Shown here: positions 53,109-62,715 of the stretch, in pieces | Layout: every line of letters starts with the position of its first letter | Position numbering within the stretch: the first letter of the stretch is position 1 | DNA from: an uncultured Phascolarctobacterium sp. | GTDB lineage: Bacteria; Bacillota; Negativicutes; Acidaminococcales; Acidaminococcaceae | Length of the DNA stretch: 64,000 bases | Direction of reading: 5' to 3' | Assembly (NCBI GenBank): GCA_900551745.1 | Contig: URXA01000002.1 | Span: forward strand, 62,001-126,000 | Notes under the pieces: generated by a model | The model's database searches: none | What the model was told of the DNA's origin: nothing | The model's input: the letters and a program-made list of their open reading frames with translations, nothing else | Made by a program: the position numbers and the translations under genes

Positions 53109-53612
53109 TTAATTTTTGATGAATTGCTTTAATGCCGCCAACCTGGGATCGACTGTGGTAGTATCACAGCCGCAGTCGCCTTTGTTTCTATCGGCGCCGC
53201 AGACCGGACACAAGCCCTGACAATCGATCCTGCACAAAGCTTGAAGAGGCTCTGCCAGCAGGAGACTTTCACGAATCGGTTCCGTCAGTTCGACGATATC
53301 AGATTCATAAATAAAAGCATCATTTTCGATATTCTCAGCACTTGCCGGATAGAATTTTTCCAATACTTCAGCCGTACTTTTACCTGTAAAGGCTTTAAGG
53401 CAGCGTCCGCAGGTCCTGTTGACCATAGCTTCAACCGTAGCTTCCAAAAGCAAAACATCGCCGGCGTTGGATATCGTGCCTTTTACGGTCACCGTTCCTG
53501 CCAGCGGAAGATCCGCTTCGGTAATATTCAGTTCTGCTGGTTTCAGCTCATAGGAAAAGTCTTTTTTACCGACCAGTCTTTTCTTGATTTCTGCGACATT
53601 TATCTTTATCAT
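53109..53612 (-). CDS. DUF177 (YceD) family protein
   Basis: 167 residues. The central CGRCLKAF and the Cys-rich end (CRIDCQGLCPVCG, then DCGCD) are typical of DUF177 proteins, encoded before rpmF in most bacteria and linked to 23S rRNA levels and ribosome assembly in some. The metal site is inferred from the Cys spacing. It ends 35 bases before rpmF. Confidence 0.9.
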   Translation of the reverse strand: MIKINVAEIKKRLVGKKDFSYELKPAELNITEADLPLAGTVTVKGTISNAGDVLLLEATVEAMVNRTCGRCLKAFTGKSTAEVLEKFYPASAENIENDAFIYESDIVELTEPIRESLLLAEPLQALCRIDCQGLCPVCGADRNKGDCGCDTTTVDPRLAALKQFIKN

Positions 53613-53678
53613 ATTTCACCAATCGTATCAATTATAGCGATGCTCTAAATCTTTGTCAAGAAAAAAGCGTAACTTTTA

Positions 53679-54887
53679 TCATAATTTAATGATGCGGCGA
53701 CAGATATTCAGTGTATCACGGGCAATGACCAGTTCTTCATTCGTTGGGATCACAAAAATCTTGACCCGAGCCCTTTTGATACTGATTTCCATTTGTTTAC
53801 CGCGCAGTTTATTCAGTTCCGGATCGATCCGCGTACCAAGATATTCCAGTCCATTACAGATCTTATCACGCATAAAAGGAGAATTTTCACCCAGCCCTGC
53901 TGTAAAAATGATGGCGTCGACGCCACCCATGGCAGCAACATAACCGCCAATATATTTTTTGACTTTATAAGCGAAAATATCAATAGCCAACTGGCTGCGT
54001 TCATCACCACGGTTAGCAGCGCTTTCCAGATCCCGGAAATCACTGGATAGTCCGGAAATACCTAGAATTCCACTGCGGCGATTCAAATAATCATCGATCT
54101 GCTGCGCATTCATATTTTCTTTTTCCATTAAAAAAGGAATGATAGCAGGGTCGATCTCGCCCGAACGTGTACCCATGACAAGTCCTTCCAGCGGTGTATA
54201 TCCCATGCTGGTATCAATGGATTTACCGTATTTGATTGCAGCAATGCTGGCACCATTACCCAAATGGCAGGTAATAAAACGCAGGTCACTCATATGCTCG
54301 CCCATCATTTCAGCAGCCTGCTGAGCTACATATTTATGGGAAGTACCGTGGAAACCATAGCGGCGCAGTCCGTATTTAACATACATTTCGTAAGGCAGGC
54401 CATACAAATAGGCGACCCTGGGCATGGTCTGATGGAAAGCCGTATCAAAAACAGCGACCTGAGGAGTATTATACATCAGGCGCATACAGGCTTTGATACC
54501 ATACAGATTAGGCGGGTTATGCAGCGGTGCGATCTCAGCACAGGCCTCGATGCCGTTCAAAACATCGTCGCTGATCAGTACCGAATCGGTAAAGCGTTCG
54601 CCACCGTGCACTACGCGGTGTCCAACAGCATCGATCTCATCCATGCTGTCAATAACGCCATATTCTTCATTAGTCAGAGCTTCCAGCGCCATCTGGATAC
54701 CAACGGAATGGTCGGGTATCTCTGCACTGATATCTACTGTATATTTGCCCGTAGGCGTATGTTTGAGAACAGAACCTTCCATCCCGATCCGCTCGATCAA
54801 ACCTTTGGCCAGCACCTGCTCGCCGTCCATATTAAGGAGCTGATATTTAATTGAGGAGCTACCGCAGTTGACAACAAAAATAATCAC
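53679..54887 (-). CDS. ackA: Acetate kinase
   Basis: 402 residues; interconverts acetate and acetyl phosphate, giving ATP in fermentation. [35 protein letters not shown] and [10 protein letters not shown] are family signatures. GGAGGAAAAC places the start at GTG 54887; ATG 54908 lies ahead of that site. A phosphotransacetylase gene is not adjacent. It is divergent from tmcAL. Confidence 0.96.
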   Translation of the reverse strand: MIIFVVNCGSSSIKYQLLNMDGEQVLAKGLIERIGMEGSVLKHTPTGKYTVDISAEIPDHSVGIQMALEALTNEEYGVIDSMDEIDAVGHRVVHGGERFTDSVLISDDVLNGIEACAEIAPLHNPPNLYGIKACMRLMYNTPQVAVFDTAFHQTMPRVAYLYGLPYEMYVKYGLRRYGFHGTSHKYVAQQAAEMMGEHMSDLRFITCHLGNGASIAAIKYGKSIDTSMGYTPLEGLVMGTRSGEIDPAIIPFLMEKENMNAQQIDDYLNRRSGILGISGLSSDFRDLESAANRGDERSQLAIDIFAYKVKKYIGGYVAAMGGVDAIIFTAGLGENSPFMRDKICNGLEYLGTRIDPELNKLRGKQMEISIKRARVKIFVIPTNEELVIARDTLNICRRIIKL

Positions 54888-55008
54888 AGTTTTCCTCCAT
54901 TTGTGCAAAATTTAGCTTGCGCTCATAGCACATTTTATTATATCATATAGTATACACTATTTAAATGATAATCGCTAGTATAAACATTATAAATGAGGGA
55001 GAATATGA

Positions 55009-56226
55009 ATGAGCAAAGCAATAGGAATCGTAGCAGAATATAATCCTTTCCATAACGGCCATGCCCATCATCTGCGTGAAGCCAAGCGTATAGCCGGCAA
55101 CAGGCCAGTCATTGCCGCTATGAGCGGCAGCCTTGTACAGCGCGGCTTACCTGCCCTGACTGACAAATGGACCCGTGCCAGAATGGCCGTTTTAGGCGGC
55201 GTTGACCTGGTTTTAGAGCTGCCGACCGTTTTCACCTGCCGCAGTGCGGAATTTTTTGCTGCAGGAGCTGTAAAATTACTGGCGGCTACCGGGATAGTAT
55301 CACACCTTGCTTTTGGCGCGGAAGCTGCCAATTCGCAACAGCTGATGCTGACCGCAGAATTTTTGAACGAACCTGTTTTTCAGGACGCACTGCATCATTA
55401 TCTGGATGAAGGGCACAGTTATGCCAAGTCTTTAGAGCTTACACTGGCAGAAGACCCTTCCATGCTGACGATTGCAGAACATCCTAACAATATCCTGGCT
55501 TTAGAATACTGCCGCCAGCTTCTGCACGGCGGTTACGAGATCGAACCTGTAGTTGTTAAACGCCGCGGCAGCGGCTATAAAGATAAAACCATCAACGGCC
55601 CCATTGCCGGTGCAACAGCAATCCGTGAGCATTATCGCGGCTATGGCATTGATGAAGCGCTGCTCAGCACAGTTCCGGCAACCACAGCCCAACTGCTGCG
55701 TGAGGCAGATCTGCAGCACAGGATGGATATCAGTGATAAAATTCTGAACCATCTGCTTCTATACAAGCTGCGTTCTCTGACACCGGCCCAAATAGCCGCA
55801 GCCTGCCAATGCAGCGAAGGATTGGAAAACCGTCTGGCCGAAGCGGCAGCCTGCACTACATTTCAAGACGTAGTCAGCGCCACAGTTACCAAACGTTATC
55901 CTGCTTCACGTGTCAGAAGACTGCTGATGCAGCTTTTACTGCAGCAGTATCGCGCTATGTTCGATAATGCCAAAGACCCCTCCTACATTCGTGTTTTAGC
56001 TTTTAATGACCGTGGTCGTGAACTGTTGAAAGAAATGCAGGATTCGGCTGAACTGCCTGTAATTATCAAGCTGGGACGCAATGTATTGGAAAAATACGGG
56101 GAAAAAGTCGAGCAGCAGCTTTCCGTCGACATTGCCGCGACTAATCTGCTAACTCTGCTGCAAAAAAATCACCAGCCACAGTACAACAACGACTATACTG
56201 TTTCTCCTATCTATATTCAAAAATAA
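55009..56226 (+). CDS. tmcAL: tRNA(Met) cytidine acetate ligase (YlbM)
   Basis: 405 residues. It starts MSKAIGIVAEYNPFHNGHAH, the nucleotidyltransferase HxGH-like motif, then AMSGSLVQRGLPALTDKW. TmcAL uses acetate and ATP to make N4-acetylcytidine at the wobble base of elongator tRNA(Met). Its acetate use fits its position beside ackA, though the link may be chance. GAGGGAG stands before the ATG. Confidence 0.92.
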   Translation: MSKAIGIVAEYNPFHNGHAHHLREAKRIAGNRPVIAAMSGSLVQRGLPALTDKWTRARMAVLGGVDLVLELPTVFTCRSAEFFAAGAVKLLAATGIVSHLAFGAEAANSQQLMLTAEFLNEPVFQDALHHYLDEGHSYAKSLELTLAEDPSMLTIAEHPNNILALEYCRQLLHGGYEIEPVVVKRRGSGYKDKTINGPIAGATAIREHYRGYGIDEALLSTVPATTAQLLREADLQHRMDISDKILNHLLLYKLRSLTPAQIAAACQCSEGLENRLAEAAACTTFQDVVSATVTKRYPASRVRRLLMQLLLQQYRAMFDNAKDPSYIRVLAFNDRGRELLKEMQDSAELPVIIKLGRNVLEKYGEKVEQQLSVDIAATNLLTLLQKNHQPQYNNDYTVSPIYIQK

Positions 56227-56244
56227 TAAAACAAACAAAATAAA

Positions 56245-56270
56245 AAGCCTTCCGCCCAAGCGGAAGGCTT
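56245..56270. terminator. Bidirectional terminator
   Basis: AAGCCTTCCGC and GCGGAAGGCTT form a perfect 11-bp stem around CCAA with A and T runs. It separates the convergent tmcAL and coiled-coil genes. Confidence 0.85.
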
Positions 56271-56287
56271 ACTTTTTTGCCAAAAAT

Positions 56288-56896
56288 CTATTCTTCGTCC
56301 TCTTCATCTTCCATTGCCAGAAGTTCCATATCACGCTGAGGGCATGCAGACATAACGCTTTCGCGTTCAGCATTAACGGAAGCGCGATTATCATTTACAG
56401 CCTGCAAAGCAGACTGCAGACTGCCGCTCAAATAGCCAAGCATATCATCAGCATATTGCAGCACATCGTGTTTTACCCGCTCAACATAAGCATCGGCTTC
56501 GTCTTTCATTTCCTGCTGATTACGTAAAGCAGTGCTTTTTACATCTTCAGCAAAGGCTTCCGCCTGTCTGGAAATTTCTTCCTGACGCATCAGCCTCTCA
56601 GATTCGGATTTTGCCAATTCTAAAATACGGTCAGCTTCGGTTTTAGCCTGCAAAACAATATTGTCAGCTTCTTCATGAGCTTTGGTGACGATTGCTTTTT
56701 GTTCTTCAAGCAGTCTGGTAGCGCTTTTGACTTCTTTGGGAATGGCTTCCTTCAAATCATCCAGAATGCCAGCCAAATCGCTCTCTTCGATAATGATCTT
56801 ATCCGTAAGAGGTATACGGTTAGCCTCGGAAATAAGGTTATACATTTCATCAAAAATTCTGTCCAAAGTCGCACTGGTACTTCTATCAATCATCAT
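56288..56896 (-). CDS. Coiled-coil protein, ATP-synthase-B/DivIVA-like
   Basis: About 202 residues, mostly one long helix. Heptad-rich stretch from about 60 to 150 (for example EEADNIVLQAKTEADRILEL) and a very acidic tail EDEEDEE. Such proteins are found next to coaD in many Firmicutes and are named DivIVA-like or ATPase-like; none has a firm function. The ATG at 56896 (or 56893) has GAGGTTGAG ahead. It ends at a strong terminator and is the third gene of the rsmD-coaD run. Confidence 0.7.
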   Translation of the reverse strand: MMIDRSTSATLDRIFDEMYNLISEANRIPLTDKIIIEESDLAGILDDLKEAIPKEVKSATRLLEEQKAIVTKAHEEADNIVLQAKTEADRILELAKSESERLMRQEEISRQAEAFAEDVKSTALRNQQEMKDEADAYVERVKHDVLQYADDMLGYLSGSLQSALQAVNDNRASVNAERESVMSACPQRDMELLAMEDEEDEE

Positions 56897-56918
56897 CAAA
56901 CTCAACCTCTTTCTAATA

Positions 56919-57407
56919 TTATTCTTTGCTTATAACAAGGCTTTTGATCCGATCTTCCACACATTCAGGCACAAGACCACGGATACAGCCGCCAAAGGTT
57001 GCCAATTCTCTTATTCCAGAGGAACTTAGGAAAGAGTAATTAGCATTAGTCATAATAAAGACTGTTTCTAAGTTATTGTCTATTTTTTTTATGAGCAGAG
57101 CGCGCTGAAATTCATATTCAAAATCAGAAAACGCACGTAAGCCCCTTACGATAAAAGGAGCTTTTTCCTGCCTGCAGAATTCATTTAAAAGACCGGAAAA
57201 ACAGGTTACTCTGGCATTAGGGATATGTTTAGTGGCATCCCTGAGCATTTCTACCCTTTCCTCCATGGTGAACATTGCTTTATCTTTACCCGGATTATGA
57301 AAAACGCTGATAATGATCTCGTCAAACATTTGGCTCGCCCGTTCAAAAATATCGAGGTGGCCATTAGTAACCGGGTCAAAACTACCCGGACAGATCGCTC
57401 TACGCAC
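56919..57407 (-). CDS. coaD: Phosphopantetheine adenylyltransferase
   Basis: 162 residues; fourth step of coenzyme A synthesis. It starts MRRAICPGSFDPVTNGHLDI, with the TNGH nucleotide-binding motif, and ends with YSFLSSSGIRELATFGG. RSMD is encoded upstream, the usual rsmD-coaD pair, separated by 128 AT-rich bases. Confidence 0.96.
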   Translation of the reverse strand: MRRAICPGSFDPVTNGHLDIFERASQMFDEIIISVFHNPGKDKAMFTMEERVEMLRDATKHIPNARVTCFSGLLNEFCRQEKAPFIVRGLRAFSDFEYEFQRALLIKKIDNNLETVFIMTNANYSFLSSSGIRELATFGGCIRGLVPECVEDRIKSLVISKE

Positions 57408-57535
57408 TGTTTAACCTCCTAGAAGCTGCAACGCAGTCTGGTCATAAATTCAATTATCTTGTTCCTTATTCGACGTACGTTTCTGTATTCCTGCTATTTT
57501 TTTACAAATTTATTTTATTATTTTACAACATTTTA

Positions 57536-58093
57536 TTATACTTTGGCAAATCTTATAAACGAAAGTAAAGTTTCGCCATAGGTTTCCTGACGCACAAGTT
57601 CAAAACACCCTGCCAGAACGCCGATTTCATCATGTCTGGAATGTTCGATTATCAGATATCCACCGTCTTTAAGAACTTGAAAATGTGCCATTTTCTGCAG
57701 AACTTTCTGAACCCAGCCTTTATTATAGGGAGGGTCGCAGAATACAAAATCAAATTTCAACCCCTGATGATGCAGATTTTCGATAATATTGACCGCACTG
57801 CCTTTGAGAACCTGCACATCAGCCTCTGCCCGGCATTTAATGATATTACTTTGTACAAGGCGCAGCGATTCACGGCTTTCATCGACAAATGTAACCGCAG
57901 CAGCGCCGCGGCTCCACGACTCCAACCCCAGATTACCTGTACCGGCAAACATATCCAGAACACGTGCGCCGATAATTTTAGTACCAATAATGTTAAACAG
58001 AGATTCTTTGACCCTGTCGGCCGTAGGACGTACGTCCATATTTTTTGGCACAGTCAATTTCAGCCCCCGCGCCTTTCCCGTAATTATCCTCAT
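57536..58093 (-). CDS. rsmD: 16S rRNA (guanine-966-N2)-methyltransferase
   Basis: 185 residues. MRIITGKARGLKL, the SAM motif VLDMFAGTGNLGLE and catalytic DPPYNKG identify RsmD. It methylates G966 of 16S rRNA. It is divergent from the DUF4127 gene with a 60-base gap. Confidence 0.95.
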   Translation of the reverse strand: MRIITGKARGLKLTVPKNMDVRPTADRVKESLFNIIGTKIIGARVLDMFAGTGNLGLESWSRGAAAVTFVDESRESLRLVQSNIIKCRAEADVQVLKGSAVNIIENLHHQGLKFDFVFCDPPYNKGWVQKVLQKMAHFQVLKDGGYLIIEHSRHDEIGVLAGCFELVRQETYGETLLSFIRFAKV

Positions 58094-58153
58094 TCAAAAA
58101 ACTCCGTATCTGTAATATAATAAATATAACAAGGACGGCAAAGGAGACAGCCT

Positions 58154-59806
58154 ATGAACAAGAAAAAATTTATCCTGCTCGCATTACTGCTGCTCTGCGC
58201 CTATTTTTATAAATTATTCGGCGGTATGCCAGCAACTGTCCCCTTCACGCCTCAGTCTGTAAAAGCTGATACTTCACTGCTGCTGGCTCCGTTAGACAGC
58301 CGCCCGCCTTGTACCGCTATGGTCAGAAAACTGGGAGCATTGGCTTCTATCAACGTAATTACACCGCCGCAAGAACTTCTTGACAATTATAACATACCTG
58401 CTGATAAAGAAAAACTGTTTACCTGGCTGAAAAATGAACTGCCGCAGCATCCAGCCGCAATTTTATCAGCCGATCTTCTAGTACACGGCAGTCTTCTGGG
58501 CTCGCGAGTACCTTTGGGAACAATTAACGACGAAGAAAAGTTTTTGACTTTCGTCAACAAACAACATGCTCTCAATCCACAAATCGATATGGCGTTTTTT
58601 TCCGTCATTCCACGATTGCTGGTCAGCGATCAGCTGATACCGGACAGCTGGTATCAATGGCATCTGATGCGTTATGCAACATTAAAAGATATGGCAGAAA
58701 CATTCGGCGATCCTTACTTTACCAGACAGCTGCTGGAGATCGACGCACGTATACCGGATGATATTAAGACAAAGTACACCAGTCTGTATGCCGACAACGA
58801 CAGCTTTAATAAAAAACTGGTCCAACTGGCACACGCAGACGGCCTGACTTTGGCTATCGGGCAGGACGACGCCCAGCCATTCGGGCTTCCTAATCGTAAT
58901 GCCAATCATGTGCTGGCCTATATGAAACATGCAGCTTTAGGTTCCAGCGGTCTTATTACCAGCGGTGCTGATGAAATATCAGTTTTACTGCTGACCAGAT
59001 ATTATAATAAACTGTATAATTACAAGCCGCGCATCTTTGTAGAGTATTCCTCACCTAAAGTTGCAGCCAAAATCATGCCCTATATGCCCTGTTCTGTTGA
59101 CGCAAGCATCAGAGACAAAATAAATTTTATCGGCGGCCAGCTTACTGATGATGCTGCCGCTGCAGATTTTATTTTATTCGTACACTGCGGCGACGATGAC
59201 AACCAGCCTAATAAAGCTATGCTGCAAAAACTTAACACCCTGCTTATATCAGGCTGCCACATTGCGCTGGTTGATCTTACAGCCAACTATACGGAAAAGG
59301 AACTTTTAGTTCCTAAGCTTTTGGAGGCTAAAGTACCGCTAAGCAGACTGGCAGCTTTTTCAGGCTGGAATACTTTAAGTAATTCACTGGGAACCGCGCT
59401 TAGCCAAGCAACCTTATTTACCGGTCAACTGCACCGATTGCCGCAATCAGAATATCTGTCACTGTATGCCCAAAATCTGAACTTCACAGTTGAACGTTTA
59501 CTGGATGATTATGCCTATCAGAAATTAATGCATGCACAGTTAACTACATTACTGAAACTAAAAGGCTATAAGCCAACTGATTTGGGAGAAAACAAAATTT
59601 TTGCAGAAACGCTTATCCGTGGCTTTTTACAGCGGCAAAAGATTCAGCTTCTATACGGAGAACTTGGCCGTACTCCATTTTATCGCAGTAACGACAGGAA
59701 TTATTATTTAACTGGTATCGACATCAATGTAAACCTGCCCTGGGCACGTATTTTCGAAATCAATCTTGATACAAACTGCAGTTTTGGCGAAAATCAAAGG
59801 CAATAA
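58154..59806 (+). CDS. DUF4127 family exported protein
   Basis: 550 residues. An N-terminal hydrophobic segment (LLALLLLCAYFYKLF) is a signal peptide or anchor. LLAPLDSRPPCTAM, ILSADLLVHGSLLGSR and LAIGQDDAQPFG match DUF4127, whose members are often predicted to be exported enzymes of unknown activity. GGAGAC precedes the ATG. It has no partner gene on the same strand. Confidence 0.8.
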   Translation: MNKKKFILLALLLLCAYFYKLFGGMPATVPFTPQSVKADTSLLLAPLDSRPPCTAMVRKLGALASINVITPPQELLDNYNIPADKEKLFTWLKNELPQHPAAILSADLLVHGSLLGSRVPLGTINDEEKFLTFVNKQHALNPQIDMAFFSVIPRLLVSDQLIPDSWYQWHLMRYATLKDMAETFGDPYFTRQLLEIDARIPDDIKTKYTSLYADNDSFNKKLVQLAHADGLTLAIGQDDAQPFGLPNRNANHVLAYMKHAALGSSGLITSGADEISVLLLTRYYNKLYNYKPRIFVEYSSPKVAAKIMPYMPCSVDASIRDKINFIGGQLTDDAAAADFILFVHCGDDDNQPNKAMLQKLNTLLISGCHIALVDLTANYTEKELLVPKLLEAKVPLSRLAAFSGWNTLSNSLGTALSQATLFTGQLHRLPQSEYLSLYAQNLNFTVERLLDDYAYQKLMHAQLTTLLKLKGYKPTDLGENKIFAETLIRGFLQRQKIQLLYGELGRTPFYRSNDRNYYLTGIDINVNLPWARIFEINLDTNCSFGENQRQ

Positions 59807-59861
59807 AACAGCTTCGTAAACATTTAGTAAATAAATAAAAACAGAATGTCGGCTTTTATCT

Positions 59862-59890
59862 TTGACAAGGACATGATATCATAATTAATA
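59862..59890 (+). promoter_or_regulatory. Candidate promoter of the 26-residue gene
   Basis: TTGACA at 59862-59867 and TTAATA at 59885-59890 are 17 bases apart, about 70 bases before the small reading frame. The -35 is perfect and the -10 weak. Confidence 0.45.
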
Positions 59891-59958
59891 AACAAGAAGT
59901 CACCATTAATAGCTACAACAATATAGCTCAACTTTTAAAATGAAGAAGGGTTTATTTT

Positions 59959-60039
59959 ATGATTTCTCTTTCCAGACTGATTATTTATGTTTTTATATTA
60001 TGGTTTTGCTATATGGCTTATCTGGTAAAATTCAGATAG
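59959..60039 (+). CDS. Possible 26-residue membrane peptide
   Basis: ATG at 59959 opens a frame MISLSRLIIYVFILWFCYMA followed by YLVKFR, one hydrophobic helix with a positive end. AGAAGGG precedes it by 9 bases and a candidate promoter lies upstream. Small membrane proteins of this size exist, but length alone makes this uncertain. The rest of the 59807-60125 gap holds nothing else I can support. Confidence 0.4.
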   Translation: MISLSRLIIYVFILWFCYMAYLVKFR

Positions 60040-60125
60040 CTATTTGAAAGAAAACGTTATGGGAAATATTTCTCACTACTCTGAGAAAAAGCACTTTAAA
60101 TAATTCTTTTCAAGCAAAATAAAAA

Positions 60126-60148
60126 AGCCGCAGATACACTCTGCGGCT
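60126..60148 (-). terminator. Terminator of tRNA-Pro
   Basis: AGCCGCAGA and TCTGCGGCT form a 9-bp stem, followed on minus by six Ts. It lies 11 bases past the tRNA 3' end. Confidence 0.8.
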
Positions 60149-60159
60149 AACTTTTTAAG

Positions 60160-60236
60160 TGGTCGGGGCGGCGAGATTCGAACTCACGGCCTCTTGTACC
60201 CGAAACAAGCGCGCTACCAAACTGCGCCACGCCCCG
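60160..60236 (-). tRNA. tRNA-Pro (anticodon CGG)
   Basis: 77 bases ending in an encoded CCA. The acceptor stem pairs CGGGGCG with CGCCCCG. The anticodon loop TTCGGGT between CTTGT and ACAAG gives anticodon CGG. The T loop is GTTCGAATC. The gene stands alone with its own terminator. Confidence 0.95.
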
Positions 60237-60358
60237 ACTTAAGTTACATCACTTACTGCAACGTGAATATTATATAAAATAACAAATAGTTTGTCAATGA
60301 TATTTTTTATATTTTTAAAATAAAAAGCTTCCCTGCTGCCAGAGAAGCTTTTCAGACA

Positions 60359-60694
60359 TCAGCCTTGTGTAACTACACGAATATTAGTAACGTTGAATGC
60401 TTCTGCGATAGCAGGCAGACATTCGCGTTCGATATTAGTACGGTGCAGCTCATTATCGGCGACCAGCATGATTCTCGGTCCGCTCAAATTGATATTATGC
60501 ACATTACTGATCAAGCGTTTGAAACTGTCTTCTCCCAAGATCTCTTTCAATTTGGCAAGGCCTTCCATCAGATACGGCTTTTCTTTAGCCATACGCTGTT
60601 CCAGCGGAGTAAACGGCACTGTAACTACACGCGCATCTTTAGCCAGTACAAAATTTTCCTCATGCTCGCCTGGTACTACTAAGTCATCTCTCAT
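60359..60694 (-). CDS. Small protein resembling DnaA domain I
   Basis: 111 residues. From about 40 on, the pattern EGLAKLKEILGEDSFKRLI, then SGPRIMLVADNELHRTNIER, then ECLPAIAEAFNV resembles DnaA domain I, with its conserved helix-strand-strand-helix layout, but no ATPase or DNA-binding domain follows. DnaA domain I binds DnaB, HobA, DiaA or SirA, so this could be a regulator of replication. This is inference from a pattern. AGGGAGG precedes the ATG and a strong promoter lies upstream. Confidence 0.55.
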   Translation of the reverse strand: MRDDLVVPGEHEENFVLAKDARVVTVPFTPLEQRMAKEKPYLMEGLAKLKEILGEDSFKRLISNVHNINLSGPRIMLVADNELHRTNIERECLPAIAEAFNVTNIRVVTQG

Positions 60695-60731
60695 GGTTTT
60701 CCCTCCTTCACTGCCTAATTGTTACAGAATT

Positions 60732-60760
60732 ATTATAAATTATTGACGATTTGCAGTCAA
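60732..60760 (-). promoter_or_regulatory. Promoter of the DnaA-domain-I-like gene
   Basis: On minus, TTGACT (60760-60755), a 17-bp spacer and TATAAT (60737-60732), near consensus, about 40 bases before the ATG. Confidence 0.7.
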
Positions 60761-60831
60761 GCCGGCAGGATTATTATAACTTAAAGCGAATATATATAAA
60801 ATATTTTGAATTTATGATGGGAGTTGTTAAT

Positions 60832-61263
60832 ATGTCTTTTTTTGAAGAGTTTAAAAAATTTGCTATGCGCGGAAATGTTATCGATCTGGCAGTCGGCGTT
60901 GTTATCGGCGGCGCCTTCGGCAAAATAACATCGTCTTTAGTAGATAATATTATTATGCCCCCTTTGAGTCTCTTATTTGGCAAAGTAGATTTTTCCGGAC
61001 TATTCATCAGCCTGAACGGACAGCATTACGATACTTTAAAGGCTGCTCAGGATGCACATGCCCCTATTTTAGCCTACGGTCTTTTTATAAATACTATCGT
61101 TAATTTCCTGATCATTGCTTTTGCTATTTTTGTACTGATCAAACAAATCAACAGGCTTACGCCTTCGCCGGCTCCGGCTCCAGAACCGCGTTTATGCCCC
61201 TTCTGCAAAACTGCAATCGCTGACGATGCGACCCGTTGCCCGCACTGTACTTCGCAATTATAA
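60832..61263 (+). CDS. mscL: Large-conductance mechanosensitive channel with zinc ribbon
   Basis: 143 residues. [20 protein letters not shown] and [18 protein letters not shown] are the MscL N-terminus and first helix; a second helix lies at about 83-103 ([20 protein letters not shown]). After a Pro-rich linker the C-terminus carries CPFC and CPHC pairs, a zinc ribbon that replaces the usual C-terminal helix bundle. The channel releases pressure on hypo-osmotic shock. ATG 60832 fits GGGAG and the family start better than upstream codons. Confidence 0.93.
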   Translation: MSFFEEFKKFAMRGNVIDLAVGVVIGGAFGKITSSLVDNIIMPPLSLLFGKVDFSGLFISLNGQHYDTLKAAQDAHAPILAYGLFINTIVNFLIIAFAIFVLIKQINRLTPSPAPAPEPRLCPFCKTAIADDATRCPHCTSQL

Positions 61264-61287
61264 AAACAATTCATTTTTGTGCATCAA

Positions 61288-61311
61288 AGGCGCTTCTTTC
61301 AGGAAGCGTCT
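61288..61311 (+). terminator. Terminator of mscL
   Basis: AGGCGCTTC and GAAGCGTCT form a 9-bp stem with one G-T pair, followed by TTTC on plus. Confidence 0.6.
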
Positions 61312-61319
61312 TTTCTTAT

Positions 61320-61348
61320 TTGCGAAACCAGCCCATTCGTTGTATAAT
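61320..61348 (+). promoter_or_regulatory. Promoter of tyrS
   Basis: TTGCGA (61320-61325), a 17-bp spacer and TATAAT (61343-61348). The leader of about 60 bases is too short for a T-box. Confidence 0.7.
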
Positions 61349-61413
61349 GTTTAGAAGATTTGCTTCTTCACTTTATCACGAGGAAGTTTTCAGTAATATT
61401 AGGAGGTTATTTC

Positions 61414-62634
61414 ATGTCCGTTTATGACGTATTAAAGGAACGTGGTTTTTTAAAGCAACTCTCCCACGAAGATGAGATCAAAGAGCTGCTGGAAAAGGAA
61501 AAAATCACTTTTTATATTGGTTTCGACCCCACAGCCGACAGCCTGCATGTAGGTCATTTTATTGCTTTGATGGTTATGAGCCATATGCAGCGTGCCGGAC
61601 ATCGTCCAATCTGTCTTTTAGGAGGCGGGACCGGTATGGTTGGCGACCCCAGCGGCAAAGACGATATGCGTAAAATGCTGACTCCTGAATTTATCGCTCA
61701 TAACATAGCCTGCTTTAAAAAACAGATGGCACGCTTTATCGATTTTTCTGAAGGCCAGGCTATTATGGTCAACAACGCCGACTGGCTGCTTGAACTGAAT
61801 TATATCGAACTGCTGCGCGATGTCGGTGTACATTTCTCAGTAAACCGTATGTTAACAGCGGAATGCTTTAAAAAACGTTTGGAAAAAGGCCTGTCTTTCT
61901 TCGAATTCAACTATATGATCATGCAGTCTTATGACTTCCTGCAGCTGTTTAAAAAACACGGCTGTATCATGCAGCTCGGCGGTGATGACCAATGGTCCAA
62001 TATGCTGGCCGGCGTTGAACTGATTCGCCGCAAAGAACAGAAACCAGCATACTGCATGACCTGTAAATTACTTACTACCAGCGATGGACGCAAAATGGGC
62101 AAAACAGAAAAAGGAGCCCTGTGGCTCGATCCAGAAAAGACTTCACCATATGATTTCTACCAATACTGGCGTAATATCGACGACAGCGACGTTGAAAACT
62201 GCCTGTCACTCCTTACCTTCCTGCCTATGGAAGAAGTACGCCGCTTAAGCTCCCTGCAGGATGCTGAGATCAACGAAGCAAAAAAAGTTCTGGCTTATGA
62301 GGTAACAAAGCTGGTACACGGAGAAGCTGAAGCTGAAAAAGCACAACAGGCTGCTGAAGCACTGTTTGGAGGAGGCGGCGTACTTACCGATGTCCCGACT
62401 ATTGAAATCACTGCTGCTGACACCGAAGGTAAAATAATTGATGTTTTGACCGCAGGTAAAATATTCAGCAGTAAACGTGAAGCCCGGCAAATGATCCAGC
62501 AAGGCGGACTTTATATTGGCGAAAATACAGTGTCCGATCCTGAGGCAAGCTTTGCGCCTTCAATGTTTGATGCAGAAAAAAGCCTGCTTATCCGTAAGGG
62601 TAAAAAGAAGTATTTCCGCCTCATCATCCAGTAA
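61414..62634 (+). CDS. tyrS: Tyrosyl-tRNA synthetase
   Basis: 406 residues, class I synthetase. [15 protein letters not shown] holds the HIGH-like motif and [11 protein letters not shown] the KMSKS-like one. The tail from about 345 is an S4-like domain ([20 protein letters not shown]) that binds tRNA. AGGAGG precedes the ATG at 61414; upstream in-frame codons are not needed. It belongs to the long TyrZ-like type rather than the one with T-box control. Confidence 0.95.
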   Translation: MSVYDVLKERGFLKQLSHEDEIKELLEKEKITFYIGFDPTADSLHVGHFIALMVMSHMQRAGHRPICLLGGGTGMVGDPSGKDDMRKMLTPEFIAHNIACFKKQMARFIDFSEGQAIMVNNADWLLELNYIELLRDVGVHFSVNRMLTAECFKKRLEKGLSFFEFNYMIMQSYDFLQLFKKHGCIMQLGGDDQWSNMLAGVELIRRKEQKPAYCMTCKLLTTSDGRKMGKTEKGALWLDPEKTSPYDFYQYWRNIDDSDVENCLSLLTFLPMEEVRRLSSLQDAEINEAKKVLAYEVTKLVHGEAEAEKAQQAAEALFGGGGVLTDVPTIEITAADTEGKIIDVLTAGKIFSSKREARQMIQQGGLYIGENTVSDPEASFAPSMFDAEKSLLIRKGKKKYFRLIIQ

Positions 62635-62637
62635 TTT

Positions 62638-62661
62638 AAAGGCTGCCTGAGGGCAGCCTTT
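62638..62661 (+). terminator. Terminator of tyrS
   Basis: AAAGGCTGCC and GGCAGCCTTT form a perfect 10-bp stem around TGAG, just past the tyrS stop. Confidence 0.8.
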
Positions 62662-62715
62662 ACTTAATAGTAGAATTATCAGAATTTTATATCTATTCAC
62701 GATGGGAGACTTTTT

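Noticed and set aside
61349..61413. T-box riboswitch before tyrS
   Set aside because: The leader is about 60 bases, too short for specifier and antiterminator stems, and no T-box sequence is visible.
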